Positions 62,216-64,000 of a DNA stretch of 64,000 nt are shown piece by piece (position 1 is the first letter of the stretch; each line of letters starts with the position of its first letter). The stretch is from DATAOG01 sp963757395. GTDB taxonomy: Bacteria; Pseudomonadota; Alphaproteobacteria; Geminicoccales; Geminicoccaceae. The stretch spans positions 186,001 to 250,000 of the forward strand of contig CAVWRK010000012.1 of NCBI GenBank assembly GCA_963757395.1, written 5' to 3'. The translations under genes and the position numbers were made by a program. Under the pieces are notes generated by a model, which ran no database searches, was not told the DNA's origin, and worked only from the letters and a program-made list of their open reading frames with translations.

Positions 62216-63480
62216 CCAGCCCGGGCGACCGGCTCCGAGGCGGTGGCCTCGGCTTCGGCGGCTTCGACATAGAGCGCGCTCGCGGCGGGCGTGGCGCGCG
62301 GCGGCAAAGCGACGTAGGGACCCTGCTCGGCGACCGGCAGCGCCCGGCGCTGGGTCATCCGCCAGATCGCGAACAGGCCGATCGCGGCGTGGATGGCGGC
62401 CAGCCACCAGAAGAACCCGTCCGGCCCGATCGATGCCATCATCAGCGCCACGCTGACCGGCCCGAGCGAGGCACCGATGCCGCCGATCAGGACCAGCGTG
62501 CCGCTCGCCTGGACCATCTGCTCCGGCCTCAGGAAGTCGTTGGTGTGCGCGATGCAGAGCGAATACATCGGCAGCGCGAGACCGCCGTACAGCGCCACGA
62601 CCGCGAGCAGGCCGACCCCCGAGCGCCCGAGCAGGAACGGTGCCGTCAGCGCCAGCAAAGCGGCCGCGAAGGTCACCGCGGTCAGCACCCGGCGGCGATC
62701 GAGGGCGTCGGACAGGCGCCCGACCGGCCACTGCAGCACGACCCCGCCCGCCAGCCAGAGGCCCATCAGCAGGGAGATCTCGGGCACCGACAGCCCGGCC
62801 GCGCGGCCGTAGACGGCGCCCATGCCGAAGAATGCGCCATGCGCCATCACGGTCCCGAACATGCCGACCACGCCGAGCGGCGAGACCTGGTACAGCGCGC
62901 GCGGGCTGACCTTCGAGAGCGCCGCGAACGGCGGCCCGGGCCGCGCCGAGAGCAGCATCGGGATGACCGCGAGCGAGACCAGGATCGAGACCAGGATGAA
63001 GAGCCTGGCGCCTCCGGGATCAGCGACGTTGAGCAGGCCCTGGCCGAGCGCCATGCCGCCCAGGCTCACGACCATGTAGACCGACAGCAGCTGGCCCCGG
63101 GTCTGGTTGCTCGCCTGGTCGTTCAGCCAGCTCTCGGCGACCACGTAGAGGCCGGCGTAGCAGAAGCCGCTGATCAGCCGCATCAGGCCCCAGGGGGTGG
63201 GCAGGACCAGCAGGGCATGGAGCAGGATCGCGATCGAGGCGAGCGAGGCGAGCGCCCCGAACACCCGGATGTGGCCGACCCTTGCCACCAGCTTCGGGGT
63301 CAGCGTCGAGCCGGCCAGAAAACCGACATAGTAGCCCGACATGAGCAGGCCGATGACCGTGGTCGGGAAGCCTTCGAGGGACGCGCGCACGCCCAGCAGC
63401 GAGCCCTGCAGGCCGTTGCCGATCATCAGCAGCGCCATCCCGAGCAGCAGCGCCCAGACGCTCGCGACCGCAGCCACCAT
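62212..63480 (-). CDS. MFS transporter (YcaD-like)
   Basis: A 422-residue 12-helix major facilitator transporter. The start VWALLLGMALLMIGNGLQGSLLGVRASLEGFPTTVIGLLMSGYYVGFLAGS, the loop-2 region PKLVARVGHIRVFGAL, and the middle WPVGRLSDALDRRRVL are typical of the YcaD group. It exports or imports a small molecule that cannot be named. It is convergent with the acetyltransferase gene, overlapping by 4 bp, and divergent from hpnC. Confidence 0.9.
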   Translation of the reverse strand: MVAAVASVWALLLGMALLMIGNGLQGSLLGVRASLEGFPTTVIGLLMSGYYVGFLAGSTLTPKLVARVGHIRVFGALASLASIAILLHALLVLPTPWGLMRLISGFCYAGLYVVAESWLNDQASNQTRGQLLSVYMVVSLGGMALGQGLLNVADPGGARLFILVSILVSLAVIPMLLSARPGPPFAALSKVSPRALYQVSPLGVVGMFGTVMAHGAFFGMGAVYGRAAGLSVPEISLLMGLWLAGGVVLQWPVGRLSDALDRRRVLTAVTFAAALLALTAPFLLGRSGVGLLAVVALYGGLALPMYSLCIAHTNDFLRPEQMVQASGTLVLIGGIGASLGPVSVALMMASIGPDGFFWWLAAIHAAIGLFAIWRMTQRRALPVAEQGPYVALPPRATPAASALYVEAAEAEATASEPVARAG

Positions 63481-63640
63481 CGCCGACCGATCCGATCAAG
63501 GGGAACAGCGCTTCCTACGCTCCTTGGGCGATCGCAGCAACGGCAGTATGCGCGTCAGTCCATCGACCGCCGCCACTGCGCCTCGAGGTAGCGTCCGGTG
63601 GCGGATTTCGCTAGGCTGGGGCGAACTCGGCTGTTGGTCA

Positions 63641-64000
63641 ATGGCAAGCAGAGCGCGTGATGCGGTCGCCGCCCTGGAAACGCCGTCTGGCAAGGGTGCT
63701 GGCGACGAAAACTTCCCGGTCGGCTCGTTCCTGCTGCCGCCCGCGTTGCGCCCGCACGTGCAGGCGTTCTACGCCTTCGTGCGCGCCGCCGACGACATCG
63801 CCGACAATCCCGAGCTCGCGCCCGAAGACAAGATCGCGCGCCTCCAGCAGTTCGCCCGCGCGCTGACCGGCACCGACCAGGAGGCGGCAGCCCTGCCGAA
63901 GGCGGTGGCGCTGCGGGCGAGCCTTGCCGCGACCGGGGTCGGCGCCCAGCACGCGCTCGACCTGCTGGCGGCGTTCACCCAGGACGCGACCAAGCTCCGC
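63641..64000 (+). CDS. hpnC: Squalene synthase HpnC (3' truncated by window)
   Basis: The first 120 residues of a trans-isoprenyl diphosphate synthase of the squalene/phytoene synthase family. GDENFPVGSFLLPPALRPHVQAFYAFVRAADDIADNPELAPEDKIARL holds the first Asp-rich motif (DDIAD) and the DENFPVGS start seen in HpnC, the hydroxysqualene synthase of the bacterial hopanoid pathway. Its partners HpnD and HpnE would be expected beyond the right edge. ATG 63641 is used. Confidence 0.85.
   Translation, partial: MASRARDAVAALETPSGKGAGDENFPVGSFLLPPALRPHVQAFYAFVRAADDIADNPELAPEDKIARLQQFARALTGTDQEAAALPKAVALRASLAATGVGAQHALDLLAAFTQDATKLR

Noticed and set aside
1..64000. CRISPR array, prophage or insertion sequence
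   Set aside because: No regularly spaced repeats, cas genes, phage structural genes or transposase were seen in either strand.

Overview
The window is 64 kb of GC-rich DNA, very likely from an alphaproteobacterium of the Rhodospirillales or a related order. The evidence is the elongator tRNA-Met type, an exact CtrA-type site, an HpnC-type hopanoid gene, a GcvA-like LysR regulator, and many ABC systems for amines or amino acids. I see no plasmid, prophage, insertion sequence or CRISPR array. At least ten reading frames break at one point and resume in the next frame, and nearly every break fits a single inserted base. That points to insertion-type sequencing errors, so I annotate these as one gene each while marking them as disrupted.

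Layout. 0-8.3 kb is housekeeping: the end of an AsmA/YhdP-like protein, tyrS with an alpha/beta hydrolase (minus strand), then cysE, a cysteine desulfurase, an IscA protein, a 2Fe-2S ferredoxin and mnmA (sulfur mobilisation, Fe-S assembly and tRNA thiolation). A solitary toxin-like domain with an Imm32-like immunity gene is lodged in this operon. A duplicated fragment of mnmA and tRNA-Met(CAT) follow. 8.9-20.9 kb is a surface-polysaccharide or peptide-modification locus: a PqqD-like protein, an HPr-kinase-like kinase, three overlapping family 2 glycosyltransferases, a nucleotidyltransferase-like protein, an AGE-family epimerase, a glycosyltransferase, a Wzx-type flippase, a family 4 glycosyltransferase and a second nucleotidyltransferase.

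21.2-44 kb is a catabolic island: an enoyl-CoA hydratase, an acyl-CoA ligase and a GMC oxidoreductase; then an RraA-like protein, an ornithine cyclodeaminase/pyrroline-carboxylate reductase homologue and both parts of an aconitase X dehydratase; a PotABCD-like ABC transporter with a second GMC oxidoreductase; a GcvA-like LysR regulator; a DadA-like oxidase; and a three-part FAD/FAD-NAD/2Fe-2S dehydrogenase of the hydroxyproline dehydrogenase type. Five copies of one DNA motif (TTCA-N9/10-TGAR followed by a T tract and CGTTT) stand before the five transcription units here. This is the most interesting signal in the window. It suggests one regulon for uptake and oxidation of a hydroxyproline-like or related imino/amino acid.

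44-64 kb is mixed: two class III nucleotide cyclases (one with a recently duplicated PAS domain), a PQQ-type sugar dehydrogenase, Ogt, HyuA/HyuB hydantoinase, a selenium-binding protein, a lipoprotein, a HigB-like remnant, a serine hydrolase, a betaine/proline-type ABC operon with a second ornithine cyclodeaminase homologue, a deacetylase and an acetyltransferase, an MFS transporter, and the start of hpnC.
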